The notes below the pieces were generated by a model. It worked only from the letters and a program-made list of their open reading frames with translations, was not told the origin of the DNA and ran no database searches. From contig NZ_CP157197.1 of the NCBI RefSeq assembly GCF_039954865.1, positions 761,501 to 825,500 on the forward strand: a stretch of DNA of 64,000 nt, written 5' to 3'. Of the stretch, positions 47,648-58,913 are shown one piece after another. Within the stretch, counting starts at the first letter, position 1. Each line of letters starts with the position of its first letter. The position numbers and the translations under genes were made by a program. Source of the DNA: Rickettsia sp. Oklahoma-10 (GTDB lineage: Bacteria > Pseudomonadota > Alphaproteobacteria > Rickettsiales > Rickettsiaceae).

Positions 47648-48901
47648 ATGTCTAATTCAGCTTTTTTAGTTGCATTTTTTACAACAATTGTCCGTTATTA
47701 CGATTATGCTCTATTCGGTTTATCAGCTAGTATTCTTGCACAAAATTTTTTGCCTAGTATAGAGCAGGATAAACAACTACTCGGTTTTTTTGTTGTTCTT
47801 AGTGCAGCCGTTATAGTACGACCTTTAGGGTCTTTAATTTTTGGATTTGTCGGAGATAAATACGGACGTACTAAATCTATAAAGATATCGATGTTTATAA
47901 GTAGCATTTCTACCGGATTAATTGCTATTACCCCTTCCTTTGAGATGATGGGTATTTTTGCTACGGTAATACTAACATTGTGCCGAATGGTTTTTTTGGC
48001 AAGTCTTGCTGGAGAAGTTGACGGAATAAAGGTTTATGTAGCTGAAAAAACAGGATATAACAGAAAAAATTTAAATATAGGGATAGTTTCATGTTGTAGC
48101 CAAATAGGTGCATTACTTGCATCTATAGCTTATTATTATGCTAGTAATTCTAGTATCGAGTATTTATGGCGTTTTAATTTCTTTATCGGTGCAATATTTG
48201 GTTTATTTGCTATTTTGATGAAAAATTCTTTTAAAGAAAGTAGTGAATTTTTATATTATAAAAATGCAGACTCATCCTTAAATTCATCTTGTCTGAAGCT
48301 TTTTGAATTTAGCTGTATGCAGCAAATAAAAATTATAAAAGATAATTTATCATCTTTTATAATAGCATTACTCATAAATGGTGCTATTGGAGGAGTGTAT
48401 CACTTTTTGGTCATTTTTTTGGGAGTTTTTTTAGCAAAAATAGCTTTTATAAATTATCCTGAAATAAGATTTATGAATATAGTGCTTACTACTACCTATG
48501 GGATATCTGCATTATTTGCAGGACTACTTGCTGATAAAATAAACCCTTTAAAACAGATTATATGGGCTTTATTTGCTAGCATTATTGTTGCTTTATGGAT
48601 GCAAATAATGTTATACAAACAAATGTTTAATGTTCTTTGTCCTGTTATATTAATAGGACTTGCAGCATTTTATTCAGTACCGCTACAAATTATTGTTCAA
48701 TACCTATTTAAGACTAATGTTAAAATGAGGCTTTATAGTCTATCGCATTCTTTTGGAGGTATTATTTTATCCTCAAGTACTCCTTTCTTTAGTATGTTGT
48801 TGTGGCAAAACTTTAAGTCGCTATCTCTAACTTTAAGCTTTTTCATATTTTTGCTTATAATATTAATGAGTACAGTATTAGTTTTACGAAAATACAAATA
48901 G
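47648..48901 (+). CDS. MFS transporter (MHS/ProP-like)
   Basis: Twelve-helix major facilitator. The loop between helices 2 and 3 is GSLIFGFVGDKYGRTKSIKI, the metabolite:H+ symporter (MHS) signature, and the start VRYYDYALFGLSASILAQNF matches rickettsial proline/betaine-type transporters. I chose the ATG at 47648 (MSNSAFLVAFF, 417 aa) because the only upstream in-frame start is a TTG (47609) and the extra residues are hydrophilic and unlike the family. Substrate unknown (osmolyte or organic acid). Confidence 0.84.
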   Translation: MSNSAFLVAFFTTIVRYYDYALFGLSASILAQNFLPSIEQDKQLLGFFVVLSAAVIVRPLGSLIFGFVGDKYGRTKSIKISMFISSISTGLIAITPSFEMMGIFATVILTLCRMVFLASLAGEVDGIKVYVAEKTGYNRKNLNIGIVSCCSQIGALLASIAYYYASNSSIEYLWRFNFFIGAIFGLFAILMKNSFKESSEFLYYKNADSSLNSSCLKLFEFSCMQQIKIIKDNLSSFIIALLINGAIGGVYHFLVIFLGVFLAKIAFINYPEIRFMNIVLTTTYGISALFAGLLADKINPLKQIIWALFASIIVALWMQIMLYKQMFNVLCPVILIGLAAFYSVPLQIIVQYLFKTNVKMRLYSLSHSFGGIILSSSTPFFSMLLWQNFKSLSLTLSFFIFLLIILMSTVLVLRKYK

Positions 48902-50820
48902 TTCATTATCATATAATACGCTATTCATATTATATCAATAAAGATTAGATAATTCTTCTGTTGTTACTGTAATCTGTAGGTTTTATGCTGGGATTACTTG
49001 AAGACTTGGATCTTTGCAGGCCTCTGTTCCAATTTGTTTTACTTCTTTTGCTAATTTTTCAAATTTTTCTTTTAACCTTTCTATTTTACCTCCTTCATGC
49101 TTATCATATAAACTTTTATTTGTAGTAGAGTGTAATTTAGAAATGGTGATAGATTGAGTAGTTTGAGATTGTTTTCTACAATATCTTACAATTCTTCCAG
49201 TATTTTAGAGTTTTAGTATCGGAGATTCTTTCAAACCTTGCTATTCTAAGTTTACACTGGTAACTCCTCCTGTAGATATTTTAGGTTGATCCTGGGTTAT
49301 TACCCAATATGCTTTGGAGATATTTCTTTATATATCTTTTCATTTTGTAGCTCAGATAATATATAATCATCTACTGCCTCTTTATACTTAAAACATTTCC
49401 AGCACAATAGGATTTTTGGAAAGGAGCTGGTATGCCCTATCATCATTCCACTCTAAATAGTTAGAGTCAATTATATCCTCAGTTTAAACTATGTGTGCTA
49501 TGTTTTTCACGTTGGTCAGTTAGCTTATAATAATTTTTACTTAATATGCGAGGATAAATTTTTGCTCTTTTCATGTGTATAATTTCTTTAAATATACCTA
49601 TTGTCTCATAAATATTATCTATTTCTTCTTGAGTAAGTTTATCATTTTTTACTTCTTTCTATTGAAAATAGATTCTTATAGTTCTTTTGTTACTGTTAAC
49701 TTATCTTTTAATGTATTTGAATTTGATAGAATTTCTGTTTGTGCTAAGTCAAGAGTTTCAATTAAATTAATACAGCCGCTTTTTTCGAATGTGGTAGATA
49801 ATTCTTCTTGGCTTCAACTGATTCACGAATCAATAGAAGAATATCTAGAAATAGTATTAATATTTGTCTGTTGTGCATAATAAGATTTTCCAGCATACTT
49901 TATCAGTGAATTGTTCTAGTTTGTCTTCTTATTACTTCTGGCATATTAAGACTAGGGGCGCTTTTATAATTTTGTGAGATATTATCTGTATGATCTATTA
50001 TTACATATTATATTGCAAATCTAATTCCTGTGTATTACCCGTATTATGAAAGTAATTTTTATTTACTTCTGCTAAGAATATTAAAAGCTTTTATAAATTC
50101 TTGTGCACTTTTTTCTTGATTTTTTAATTTCTCAAATAAATTTTGTAAACCGTTTGAAAAATCCTGATCCTTAAAGGTATAAAAATTTACTTCTTACAAT
50201 ATCTTGTACTTTTTGATTGGAAGCTTGTTAAATTTTTTGTTTTGCTTGCATTGATACTAGAATGATATTCATATCAAATGAATTTATTAATCATGTCATA
50301 AAATTTTTTCATTTTATCTAATTTTTCTTTAGGTTCTTTTATTTTTGTATTTTTAGTATTGGGGCTTCTCCGGTACTAAATTTAGATGGTTGACTAGAGT
50401 TGATGTTACTAATCAAATCTAAAATTTCTTTTGATGTCTTATTAAATTCTTTGTTATTCGTTGGATTTTTAATTTGTTTCTTGGGCGACTTTAACTTTAT
50501 TATTGCTTCTTTATGGTTAAGCTCTACTTTTGTCAATCTATAGCTTGGTCATTTTCTAGGGTCTATTTTATTTATTAGAGCTTCTATAAAATTAGTTATA
50601 TGTGTTATAATTAGTATTTTATTTTTTATTAAATAAAGATTTCTTATTAGCCGTTTTTAATTCATGTTGTGTTTCATAATTTTTTTCCATTAATAAAAAT
50701 AAACCGATAATGCCATTTATGTTAAATTAACAATAATAATTAGTATTAACTCAATATTAAACATTTTGTTATATTTAATATTTGTTCTTCAATTAATTAT
50801 ATTTTAAAAAATATTATCTT
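48902..50820 (-). pseudogene. Large decayed hypothetical gene(s), coiled-coil rich
   Basis: About 1.9 kb with only short open pieces. Minus-strand reading gives MEKNYETQHELKTANKKSLF near 50690. After that come KVELNHKEAIIKLKSPKKQI, KEPKEKLDKMKKFYDMIN, LLENLRILIFLAEVNKN-like text, AKIYPRILSKNYYKLTDQRE near 49560, and STTNKSLYDKHEGGKIERLK near 49110. They read as one large charged helical protein in several frames. I cannot assign it; cytoskeletal or effector-type proteins are possible. Confidence 0.4.
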
Positions 50821-50825
50821 ATAAT

Positions 50826-51770
50826 TTATTTCACTGTCTCAATCAGTTTTCTAATTCCCTCGACCGATTTATCAAATAATGCCTTTTCTTCTTTAGTTAA
50901 CTGTAGTTCTATTACATTTAGTACGCCTTCTGCCCCGATAATAATAGGCACGCCGACATATAAATCATGCACACCGTACTCGCCTTGTAAATAAGCAGCA
51001 CAAGTAAGAATTTGACGTTTATCTTTTAAATATGATTCAAGCATTTTTATTGTGGAGGTTGCAGGGGCATAATAAGCAGAGCTTGTTTTAAGTAATGCAA
51101 CAATCTCACCGCCACCGTTTCTAGTACGATCAATTATTTTTTCAATATTTTCATTACTTGATAAGCCCATTTTTATCAAGTCAGGTATTGGTACACCTGA
51201 TACTGTGGAATACCTTGCAAGAGGTACCATTGCATCACCGTGACTGCCGAGTACTATACTATTAACGCTGTTTACTGAAACTTTAAACTCTTTGGCAAGA
51301 AAAAGATTAAATCTTGATGAGTCCAGTACCCCTGCCATACCGATTACTTTATTATGAGGTAACCCGCTTTCTTTAAGCATGATATACGCCATAACATCAA
51401 GTGGATTAGTAATTACTATTACAAAGGCACTCGGAGCATATTTTTTTATATTTTGTGCTACGTTTTTCATAATTTTGCTATTAACGCTAATGAGATCATC
51501 TCTACTCATCCCTGGTTTTCTTGATACACCGGCAGTAATAATTATTGCATCAGACCCTTTAATATCTTCATAATCATTACTTCCTTTTATTTTTATATCA
51601 GAGCCTAACATCGTCCCAGCTTGCATAAGATCAAGTGCTTTTCCATGCGATACTCCTTCAGCCACGTCAAATAACACAATATCACCGAGTTCTTTAAGAC
51701 TAATTAAGTGAGCAAGTGTACCACCTATGTTGCCGCTACCTATTAATGAGATTTTTGGATTTTTTTTCAT
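50826..51770 (-). CDS. mdh: Malate dehydrogenase
   Basis: TCA-cycle oxidation of malate to oxaloacetate with NAD, LDH-like type. Seen: NAD fold [15 protein letters not shown], substrate Arg region [29 protein letters not shown], and catalytic His in [16 protein letters not shown] chose the ATG at 51770 (314 aa, MKKNPKISL) over the ORF's first ATG seven codons upstream, because a GAGGG Shine-Dalgarno lies immediately before it. It is the last gene of the kdsB-pyrG-tlc-mdh series on this strand. Confidence 0.95.
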   Translation of the reverse strand: MKKNPKISLIGSGNIGGTLAHLISLKELGDIVLFDVAEGVSHGKALDLMQAGTMLGSDIKIKGSNDYEDIKGSDAIIITAGVSRKPGMSRDDLISVNSKIMKNVAQNIKKYAPSAFVIVITNPLDVMAYIMLKESGLPHNKVIGMAGVLDSSRFNLFLAKEFKVSVNSVNSIVLGSHGDAMVPLARYSTVSGVPIPDLIKMGLSSNENIEKIIDRTRNGGGEIVALLKTSSAYYAPATSTIKMLESYLKDKRQILTCAAYLQGEYGVHDLYVGVPIIIGAEGVLNVIELQLTKEEKALFDKSVEGIRKLIETVK

Positions 51771-51864
51771 TGTTCCCTCTACAATATTCAATATATCTAT
51801 TTACTATATTATAAAATTATCTGAGAGAAAAGGTTTTTTGACAGGATATTATTTAAAACAAGTT

Positions 51865-53388
51865 TTAGTGTTTAATAAGATTATTATAGTGTTTCGATAA
51901 AACTCTCACGCCGTATAGCCATAATAGACATACGATAATAAAGCTAAACATCAATAAACCAGCTATGTCGTTATGCACAGCATTCGGAAAAACACTAAAG
52001 GATATAAATTGAATAATAGCACCTATTGACTTGCCGATTTTAGTACCAATAACATCAACGGCGGCTTTACCTTTAGTCTTCATTTCACTATCAAGCGGAA
52101 TATATACCATTTCTTTAGTAGCATCGAAAAGTGAATATTTTACGGATTTAGAAAGTACATGCCAAAGTCCGCCTATAGAAACTATAATGATAAGCGGTGA
52201 ATTATAGTCAAGAGTATTGACTATATTCCCTAGGTGATTTTCAAAAACCGTAAATAAAAAGAACATAACGCCTGCTCCAAACATCATAATTGGTGTTATG
52301 ATAGCTCCCCAAAACCAGCCGCATATTCTAATTAAATTACTTCCTAAAAATGCACTAACTAACGTGAGTACTCCAGTCCAAAATAATACTTCACCGTGAT
52401 AGGATATAAAATCGTTTGTAGTAGGATAGAGTTGTTTTACTTTTGACAACCATAATCCCTCTATTAGACTTATACTCATAGAGTAAGACATTACAATAAG
52501 ACAAATAAAACCGAGATATCTAGAAGTTAATATTATTTTTGCACTTTCAACTAAGCTTAATTTTAGTATATCTATTCTTTGATTTTTAAATTTAATATTT
52601 TTGTCGGCTTCTACAACTGATTTATCAATAAATTTATGAAGAGCTAAACAAATTGATCCGGATATTAAAATAACTGTAATAAATGATTTTAGAAGAATCT
52701 CATTTGTATCATTGAGATGGGAAAATAAAGGCAGTAAGAAATGATTACTCTTAGCAAAATAAATAATTACGGTTCCTGAGATAAGTAAATTAGTTTGTCC
52801 GAATAAAGTAAAAAATGAATAAAATCTTGGCGCTTCTTCAACTTTGGTAATTTTATTTGCAAGCTGCCAATATAAAAGGGTAAATACTATAACCGGCCAT
52901 AATTCTCCCATAATATAAAACAACACCAAACTCCACTGTCCCCAAATTATTAAAAACCATTTTAAATGAGGAAGAATAGTGATATAATGTTTGACTAATT
53001 CAGGATCGGGATGGAAAAAATCTCTATATGGAAATAAAATAAAACCAAAAATTGTGAAGAAAAATAAAAAAGAGCTGGTAATTATTCTAAAAACTTGCTC
53101 TGTTGTCATAAGATTACAGAGTTTAGAGTAAAGAATAACAAATAAAACTCCCATAGGCATTTCGCCCCAAAGTTTGATAAAACTCAATACTTCTGAGCTA
53201 ATTAAGGTAACAACAAAACTATCTTTAATACTACGAACTAAGTTTTGATTAAGTAGAATAAAAAACATTAATAAAGCCATTGGCATGAATTTGGCTAATT
53301 CATATGATCTAATCGGCCATACTATATGCCTATATTTACTGTTTCTAGCTTTATTCCAAATTGTGAAGTGAGAATCTAAGGCCCCCAT
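51865..53388 (-). CDS. tlc2: ATP/ADP translocase family protein (Tlc2-like)
   Basis: Twelve-helix nucleotide transporter unique to obligate intracellular bacteria and plastids; it exchanges or imports nucleotides from the host. Family residues include [20 protein letters not shown] and [12 protein letters not shown] (the conserved R-x-x-K-D), with [20 protein letters not shown] and [13 protein letters not shown] near the C-terminus. The ATG at 53388 gives 507 aa; the only upstream alternative is a TTG at 53418. Position between mdh and pyrG matches the tlc2 locus as I know it from R. prowazekii; paralogue identity is inferred from this order. Confidence 0.9.
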   Translation of the reverse strand: MGALDSHFTIWNKARNSKYRHIVWPIRSYELAKFMPMALLMFFILLNQNLVRSIKDSFVVTLISSEVLSFIKLWGEMPMGVLFVILYSKLCNLMTTEQVFRIITSSFLFFFTIFGFILFPYRDFFHPDPELVKHYITILPHLKWFLIIWGQWSLVLFYIMGELWPVIVFTLLYWQLANKITKVEEAPRFYSFFTLFGQTNLLISGTVIIYFAKSNHFLLPLFSHLNDTNEILLKSFITVILISGSICLALHKFIDKSVVEADKNIKFKNQRIDILKLSLVESAKIILTSRYLGFICLIVMSYSMSISLIEGLWLSKVKQLYPTTNDFISYHGEVLFWTGVLTLVSAFLGSNLIRICGWFWGAIITPIMMFGAGVMFFLFTVFENHLGNIVNTLDYNSPLIIIVSIGGLWHVLSKSVKYSLFDATKEMVYIPLDSEMKTKGKAAVDVIGTKIGKSIGAIIQFISFSVFPNAVHNDIAGLLMFSFIIVCLLWLYGVRVLSKHYNNLIKH

Positions 53389-53474
53389 TAATTTACCTAT
53401 GAGCTTATTTTTATGCAACCTAAACTATAACAAAAATTATGTCAAGGTTTTTAATAGCCTCATATATTTGTTGA

Positions 53475-55103
53475 TTATTGTTTTTTATATTTATTATACT
53501 CAATTGTAGCCTTCACAAACGCAGTAAATAAAGGATGAGCTTCAAAAGGTTTAGATTTAAATTCCGGATGAAATTGTACTCCTATAAACCAACGAAGTGA
53601 TGGTAGTTCAATTATTTCTACAATTTCTTTATCTTTTGAAAAACCGCTAAATTTTACCCCGTTTTTTTCAAAAATATTTTGAAATTCATTATTAAATTTA
53701 TATCTATGACGATGTCGTTCACTTATTTCAAGGCTTTTATAAGCATTAGCTGCAATGGTGTTCGCGACTAAACTACAAGGATAAGATCCGAGACGCATAG
53801 TCTTTTTTACATTTTCATTTGTTATATTTGAGTTTATTAAATTTGCATCATCCTTACATATTTTTTCAATAATCTTTGTACCTGCTACCTTATACTCTTC
53901 TGATACAGCATCTTTAATACCAATTAAATTACGAGCTATTTCAATCGTCGCAAGTTGCATACCAAAACATATTCCAAAAAAAGGTATATTATTAGTACGA
54001 GCATATTTTATTGCTATAATTTTTCCTTCAGTTGCTCGTTCCCCAAATCCTCCAGGGACTAAAATTCCATCTACACCTAATAATTTTTTATTAATATTCT
54101 CTTCGGTTAGATTTTCAGCATTTATCCATACTAAATCAATTTTGTATTTATAATAAATACCGGCATGGTTAAGTGCTTCGATTACTGATTTGTAAGCATC
54201 TTTTAATTTATAATATTTAGCTATTATGGTGATTCTTACTTTAGAGCTAGACTCTTTGAGTCTATCAATTATATCATGCCATTTATCTAATTTAGATGTT
54301 GTAATATTCAAGTTAAAAAATTTTAATACTTTGTTGTCAAGACCTGAATTGTGATATGCAATTGGTACTAAATATATATTTTTTTGATCTATTGCTGGAA
54401 TGACATACTCAGACTCTATATTACAAAATAAAGCTATTTTATTTATTTCACGTTTTGAAATGTTGCGTTCTGCACGACACACTAACATATTAGGTGAAAT
54501 ACCTATAGTACGTAATTCTTTAACTGAGTGTTGGGTAGGTTTTGTTTTTAATTCACTAGCGGTTTTAACATAAGGTAATAATGTTAAATGAATAAATAAA
54601 CAATGCTCGTTTTTTAATTTGTGGCCAATTTGCCTTATCGCTTCAAAAAATGGTAAACCTTCAATATCACCGATTGTACCACCTATTTCACAAATAACAA
54701 AATCAAAATCCTTAGTGTTTGAAAGTATAAAATCTTTTATTATATTTGTAATATGCGGTATGACTTGAACGGTAATGCCGTTGTAATTTCCTAAACGTTC
54801 ATTTTTAAGTAATTTTGAGTATATCGCACCTGTTGTGATATTATCAAATTTGCATGCTGAAATTCCAGTAAAACGTTCATAATGTCCAAGATCTAGATCA
54901 GTTTCTGCTCCGTCATCCGTGACATATACTTCTCCGTGTTCGTGAGGATTCATAGTCCCTGGGTCTACGTTAAGATAAGGGTCTAGTTTTCGTACACTTA
55001 CTCTAAAACCTTTCGCTTGCAATAACATAGCGAGAGATGCAGCGGTTAGACCTTTACCCAGTGATGAAACAACGCCGCCGGTAACAAAAATGAAACGCAC
55101 CAT
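53475..55103 (-). CDS. pyrG: CTP synthase
   Basis: Makes CTP from UTP using glutamine. The synthetase domain starts [20 protein letters not shown] (P-loop-like), then [20 protein letters not shown]. The C-terminal glutaminase domain has the nucleophile Cys in [15 protein letters not shown] and the His-Glu pair in [12 protein letters not shown]. The length of 542 aa is normal. It is upstream of tlc2 on the same strand; nucleotide synthesis and transport are adjacent here. Confidence 0.96.
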   Translation of the reverse strand: MVRFIFVTGGVVSSLGKGLTAASLAMLLQAKGFRVSVRKLDPYLNVDPGTMNPHEHGEVYVTDDGAETDLDLGHYERFTGISACKFDNITTGAIYSKLLKNERLGNYNGITVQVIPHITNIIKDFILSNTKDFDFVICEIGGTIGDIEGLPFFEAIRQIGHKLKNEHCLFIHLTLLPYVKTASELKTKPTQHSVKELRTIGISPNMLVCRAERNISKREINKIALFCNIESEYVIPAIDQKNIYLVPIAYHNSGLDNKVLKFFNLNITTSKLDKWHDIIDRLKESSSKVRITIIAKYYKLKDAYKSVIEALNHAGIYYKYKIDLVWINAENLTEENINKKLLGVDGILVPGGFGERATEGKIIAIKYARTNNIPFFGICFGMQLATIEIARNLIGIKDAVSEEYKVAGTKIIEKICKDDANLINSNITNENVKKTMRLGSYPCSLVANTIAANAYKSLEISERHRHRYKFNNEFQNIFEKNGVKFSGFSKDKEIVEIIELPSLRWFIGVQFHPEFKSKPFEAHPLFTAFVKATIEYNKYKKQ

Positions 55104-55278
55104 TATTTATTAGAAACCTAGCTTATTACCCAATAGCAAGTTACTTGAGTAATTTGCTATTAATTTAAAAGTTGTAGAAATCAGAGTTTGAAGCAGTCCT
55201 ATAATCCTGATTTCAAAATATTATTTATATAAATGTGGAAGTTTGCTTTTACCATTTATATATTTATCACATAGCGTA

Positions 55279-56019
55279 TTAATTTGCTATTTGTGTCAAT
55301 TTACTAGCAAATTTTATTGCTTTTTTTAAATCTTCTTCCGTATCTACGGAAATAGGAACATTATCAACTAAACATGTGCCTATAGTCATATCGTTTTCAA
55401 GCATTCGTAGTTGTTCTAAACGTTCTGTTTTTTCTAAACAAGTAGGCTTAATAGATACAAATCTTTCTAAAGCATTTTTACAAAAACCATATATACCTAC
55501 ATGATATAAAAATTCTTCTGCGCCATTTGGAATAAGACTACGTGAAAAATACAATGCTTTCCCCGCTGAGTCAACGGCTACAGTCACATTACTATCAGCT
55601 TCCACTGATTCCTTATCTACTTTTACTACCGGTGTAACAATATCATATTCGCTGTTTTTTAAATATTCTATAATTTTCAAAATAGAGCTAGGTTCAATGA
55701 AAGGCATATCCCCCTGTACGTTAACTATGTAATTAATATTTTGATTATTTGGAATTAATTTAAAAGCTTCATAAGTACGATCAGTACCAGTTGGGATATT
55801 ACTATCTGTGAGTATTACCTTCCCTCCGACTTTTTTAATAATTCTTGCTATCTCTTCCGAGTCAGTTGCAACGTATATATGCTCAAGGTTAACCTGATTT
55901 ACTTGTTTAAATACTCTTTCTATTAAAGTTATAGAGTCTATAAGTTGTAAAGGTTTTTGTGTGAGTCTAGTTGAACTTAACCTTGAGGGAATAATTACAG
56001 CAACATCTGAGTGCTTCAT
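55279..56019 (-). CDS. kdsB: CMP-Kdo synthetase (3-deoxy-manno-octulosonate cytidylyltransferase)
   Basis: Activates Kdo with CTP for LPS inner core. Signature [20 protein letters not shown] is at the start (nucleotide-binding R-x-x-S-x-R-x-x-x-K-x-L). Also present are [12 protein letters not shown] (metal-binding Asp) and [15 protein letters not shown] and [17 protein letters not shown]. At 246 aa it is complete. It lies upstream of pyrG, which supplies the CTP. Confidence 0.95.
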   Translation of the reverse strand: MKHSDVAVIIPSRLSSTRLTQKPLQLIDSITLIERVFKQVNQVNLEHIYVATDSEEIARIIKKVGGKVILTDSNIPTGTDRTYEAFKLIPNNQNINYIVNVQGDMPFIEPSSILKIIEYLKNSEYDIVTPVVKVDKESVEADSNVTVAVDSAGKALYFSRSLIPNGAEEFLYHVGIYGFCKNALERFVSIKPTCLEKTERLEQLRMLENDMTIGTCLVDNVPISVDTEEDLKKAIKFASKLTQIAN

Positions 56020-56051
56020 AAATATTTACTACATTTAATTAAATAAATTAT

Positions 56052-56154
56052 TGTCATTGCGAGCAACTAAAAGGAGTGTGGCAAATCCAGAAAAAATAAC
56101 AAAATATTACCTGGATTGCTTCGTCAATTAGTGTGCATGTCCTTGCAATGACAT
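56052..56154. repeat. RPE-like palindrome, type B short form
   Basis: Arms ttgtcattgcgagcaactaa to ggcaaatccag and, inverted, ctggattgcttcgtcaatta to ccttgcaatgac form a ~103 bp imperfect palindrome with no ORF, between kdsB and the tRNA pair. Confidence 0.72.
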
Positions 56155-56200
56155 AGAGTCCTCAAAATTATCCCTATTTAGTTAGGAATGAAAATAATTA

Positions 56201-56229
56201 TTGACAGATTAGTCTTTTTCGGCGATAAA
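56201..56229 (+). promoter_or_regulatory. Promoter of the tRNA-Lys/tRNA-Ile pair
   Basis: Consensus TTGACA at 56201-56206, a 17 bp spacer and GATAAA at 56224-56229 as the -10, about 37 bp before the tRNA-Lys gene. It is the best promoter match I see in the window. Confidence 0.6.
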
Positions 56230-56265
56230 GTAAAACATAAATTTTTGAATATATTTTATATTTAA

Positions 56266-56341
56266 GAGCTCGTAGCTCAGTTGGTAGAGCATTTGACTTT
56301 TAATCAAAGGGTCCCGGGTTCGAATCCCGGCGAGCTCACCA
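56266..56341 (+). tRNA. tRNA-Lys (UUU)
   Basis: Acceptor gagctcg pairs with cgagctc, the D arm is gctcagttggtagagc, the anticodon loop is cttttaa (TTT), the T arm is ccggg-ttcgaat-cccgg, and CCA is encoded. 76 nt. Confidence 0.97.
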
Positions 56342-56364
56342 TATCTATGATATCATTTAATTGT

Positions 56365-56441
56365 GGGTTTGTAGCTCAGCTGGTTAGAGCACACGCCTGA
56401 TAAGCGTGAGGTCAGAAGTTCAAGTCTTCTCAAACCCACCA
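56365..56441 (+). tRNA. tRNA-Ile (GAU)
   Basis: Acceptor gggtttg pairs with caaaccc, the D arm is gctcagctggttagagc, the anticodon is GAT in the loop ctgataa, the T arm is agaag-ttcaagt-cttct, and CCA is encoded. It lies 23 bp after tRNA-Lys, so they are co-transcribed. It is not in an rRNA spacer, in line with the split rRNA genes of Rickettsia. Confidence 0.96.
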
Positions 56442-57027
56442 CTAAATCGACTGTAACAATAAAATACTGTATTATACAAAATGAGATGATTATTTATCAA
56501 TATTGTTAAGTTAGAATGATATTTTTTCTCAATCAGTTTCTTAGAGATAGAAAAAGGTTAGAGGGTAAATTATTAAGAGTAAACTACTATCAGCTTGCTA
56601 TCTTATGCGGTTCTAGGCTCTGTAATTCATGTTCATTTAAATAATAAGCTTTAAGGACAATCAAGACATAATGCTTTGGTTCTGTTTTAAATGCATCGTG
56701 AGTTATAGATATAAACTGTGGGTTTTCAATGATCATATTTGTTTTTTCTCAAGTTTCATGAATAGTATATATTTCAAATGTTTTCTCAAATTTTAAAGGC
56801 CCTCAACCCGCAGCAGGTCATAGTTAGAATCACCATGAGAATCAATAAGTTTCCCTAATAAAATTCATTCCTAATTATTAAAGATTAGAATACTGGTGCC
56901 CATATATCTGGTGGTTCATTAATTTTTGATTGACTTATTAATAACGTATGTTACTTTTTAAAGTAAATAAAAATATTGATTATCTATTGAGATATTTGTT
57001 ATAGTTTTTTAATATTTTCCTATAATC
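56442..57027 (-). other. Gene-poor region with a minus-strand fragment
   Basis: A minus-strand piece around 56595-56735 reads IIENPQFISITHDAFKTEPK then HYVLIVLKAYYLNEHELQ before two stops; no family recognised. Nothing else supported. Confidence 0.3.
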
Positions 57028-57262
57028 ATGAATTTCATTACTCAATTACGAAATAATAGCTTCACTAACTCTTGGCTTAAACTTGGTATTTTATCCTTAG
57101 GGTTTGCCAGTTTATATTCAATTATTTTAGTAGTATTACATACTCCACAATTATCAAGTTTTTTTCCAAATCCTCATATTTTCAAATCGGTTTTAATTAT
57201 TCATATTAATTTGTTGGTATTGATTTGGTTATTATCTATTACTGCTAGTATTTGGTCTTTAT

Positions 57263-57327
57263 CATTATCGCGAAAGCAGGAATCCAGTATGTTTTTTCTG
57301 GAGTCTCGCTTTTGCGGGCATGACATA
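57263..57327. repeat. Minimal type A palindrome inside the oxidase-like ORF
   Basis: cgcgaaagcaggaatccag and, inverted, ctggagtctcgcttttgcg are separated by only ~9 bases. It keeps only the arms of type A and adds ~22 residues in frame. Confidence 0.72.
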
Positions 57328-57960
57328 GTTGTACTGAATCCAACCATCTACCCTAAACTTGCTTTCTTAAGCACTATTTTTATAGTCGTGTCTCCTGCAG
57401 GTCATAATCCAGTCATGAATAATTTGCCGATGCTTGAAAATATTATATTTATTTTAGGGTTAAGCTTATTTGGTGTTACGCTGCTATTATATGCTATAAA
57501 TATTTTATATTTTTTTGATTGGATGAGGCTTAAGTAGTATAGTTAATTTTACCATATTATCGACTATTATAATGTTTATATTAAGCTTTGTTTGTTTTGG
57601 TTAGTCTTATAACAGCTTGTAAAACATTATCCAAATTATTCCAATTGAGATAGAATTTTATTATGAATTACTTTTTTGGAGTGGAGATCATTTACTACAA
57701 TTTATATATACTCAAATATTAATATTTATCTGGGTTATTTTATTTAAAGAGTTAATAGATAGAGAATTAAAATTGCAACAATGCTATTTGTTCTTCCTTT
57801 ATTTGAATTTTATTTTTAGTATTCTTATTATTTTTGGTCACATATATTTATGACATTATTGACGGAGCATTAAAGTATTTTATACAAATCATATAAAATA
57901 TCTAGGTGGTATTGCTCCTGTTTTATGTTTGGTTAGTATGGGGTTTGAATGGTTCTTATC

Positions 57961-57991
57961 AATGTCATACCGTAGCTTGACCACAGTATCT
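57961..57991. repeat. Partial type C palindrome
   Basis: aatgtcataccgtagcttga followed by ccacagtatc is one half of a type C element, inside the decayed oxidase-like gene. Confidence 0.4.
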
Positions 57992-58249
57992 AGAAAAATA
58001 GATTTTGCTAAAAACTGACTATAATAAGCATGACTATTTACTTCCAACCTTTAGGTAATTATGTACATATTATGGCTAACACTTGCCAGTGGTTACAGGA
58101 TTATGTGTAGAAATCCAAATAGTGTAATGCTGCTATCTGCTAAGCTATTAATTGGTATGCTGGGTTGGGAATGTTTCATGCTATAGTTAAGCAGCTTGAT
58201 GTTTGTTTATATTTGTGGTACAACAATGTTTTTAAAAACAAACAAACTT

Positions 58250-58828
58250 ATGAAACTTGAAAAGCCATCTAGAGAAGAAGCTAAGGAAGCGGTAAGAACA
58301 TTATTAAAATTCATTGGTGAAGATCCAAATAGAGAAGGGCTACTTAAAACCCCTGATAGAGTAATTAACAGCTATACGGAAATGTTTTCCGGTTATAAAC
58401 AAGAGGTAGCTGAAATATTAAGTACAAAATTTTATGATACTTGTAATTTTCAGGATTTGGTCTCACTGGATGGTATAAGATTTACCTCTTTTTGTGAACA
58501 TCATATGTTACCTTTTAATGGTACGGTACATATATCTTATATTCCTGATAATTGTATTATTGGCATAAGTAAGCTAGCGCGAATAGTAAGTATTTTTGCT
58601 AGACGGCTACAGATTCAAGAAAAAATGACAGTACAAATTGCTGAAAGCGTACAAGATAATTTAAAACCACTCGGCGTAGCAGTGAGAATTTCTGCCTTGC
58701 ATAGTTGTATGTCAATGCGTGGTGTGATGCAAGATAACAGCATTATGCACACTATGCATTATACGGGTATATTTAACGAACAACAAAAATACCGTCATAT
58801 ATTTCTGAACCTTACTGCTACAAAATGA
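58250..58828 (+). CDS. folE: GTP cyclohydrolase I
   Basis: Converts GTP to dihydroneopterin triphosphate, first step of pterin (folate, queuosine) synthesis. Seen: [20 protein letters not shown], the zinc site [36 protein letters not shown] and the C-terminal zinc Cys region [21 protein letters not shown] chose the ATG at 58250 ([14 protein letters not shown], 192 aa); the frame stays open to 58196, but the additional residues are not family-like. No clear Shine-Dalgarno at any start. Confidence 0.92.
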   Translation: MKLEKPSREEAKEAVRTLLKFIGEDPNREGLLKTPDRVINSYTEMFSGYKQEVAEILSTKFYDTCNFQDLVSLDGIRFTSFCEHHMLPFNGTVHISYIPDNCIIGISKLARIVSIFARRLQIQEKMTVQIAESVQDNLKPLGVAVRISALHSCMSMRGVMQDNSIMHTMHYTGIFNEQQKYRHIFLNLTATK

Positions 58829-58840
58829 GTATACTAATAG

Positions 58841-58872
58841 AATGTCATTCCTGCTTTCGCTGGAATAACATA
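58841..58872. repeat. Short type A hairpin
   Basis: atgtcattcctgctttcgct then ggaataacat is a single arm of a type A element, 12 bp after folE and before proS. Confidence 0.5.
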
Positions 58873-58913
58873 GAAATACAAAATATATGTATATATTAAA
58901 CTAAAAAAGTTCT

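Larger units (their letters stand above)
57028..58195 (+). pseudogene. Broken membrane protein, possibly heme-copper oxidase subunit I-like, with RPE
   Basis: An open frame of 169 codons (57028-57537) encodes four or five helices. It contains SVLIIHINLLVLIWLLS, then AFLSTIFIVVSPAGHNPVMN and NNLPMLENIIFILGLSLFG. After the stop, decayed frames continue with EFYYELLFWSGDHLLQFIY (57656-57710) and more helices up to folE. The His placement (H in helix 2, GDH-LLQ later) recalls a divergent cbb3-like subunit I family of alphaproteobacteria, where I remember 'LLFWGGGHxLQF'. Residues 79-100 of the open part come from an in-frame palindrome. The family call is tentative; disruption is certain if it is that family. 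Confidence 0.5.

Noticed and set aside
49575..49880. 101-codon plus-strand ORF in the decayed region
   Set aside because: Composition (Phe, Ser, Ile, Leu rich) is what a reversed charged coiled-coil frame gives; the minus strand has better protein-like fragments.
54395..54420. Possible RPE arm inside pyrG (gctggaatgacat)
   Set aside because: The local protein aligns with other CTP synthases without an insertion and the total length is normal, so this is chance similarity.
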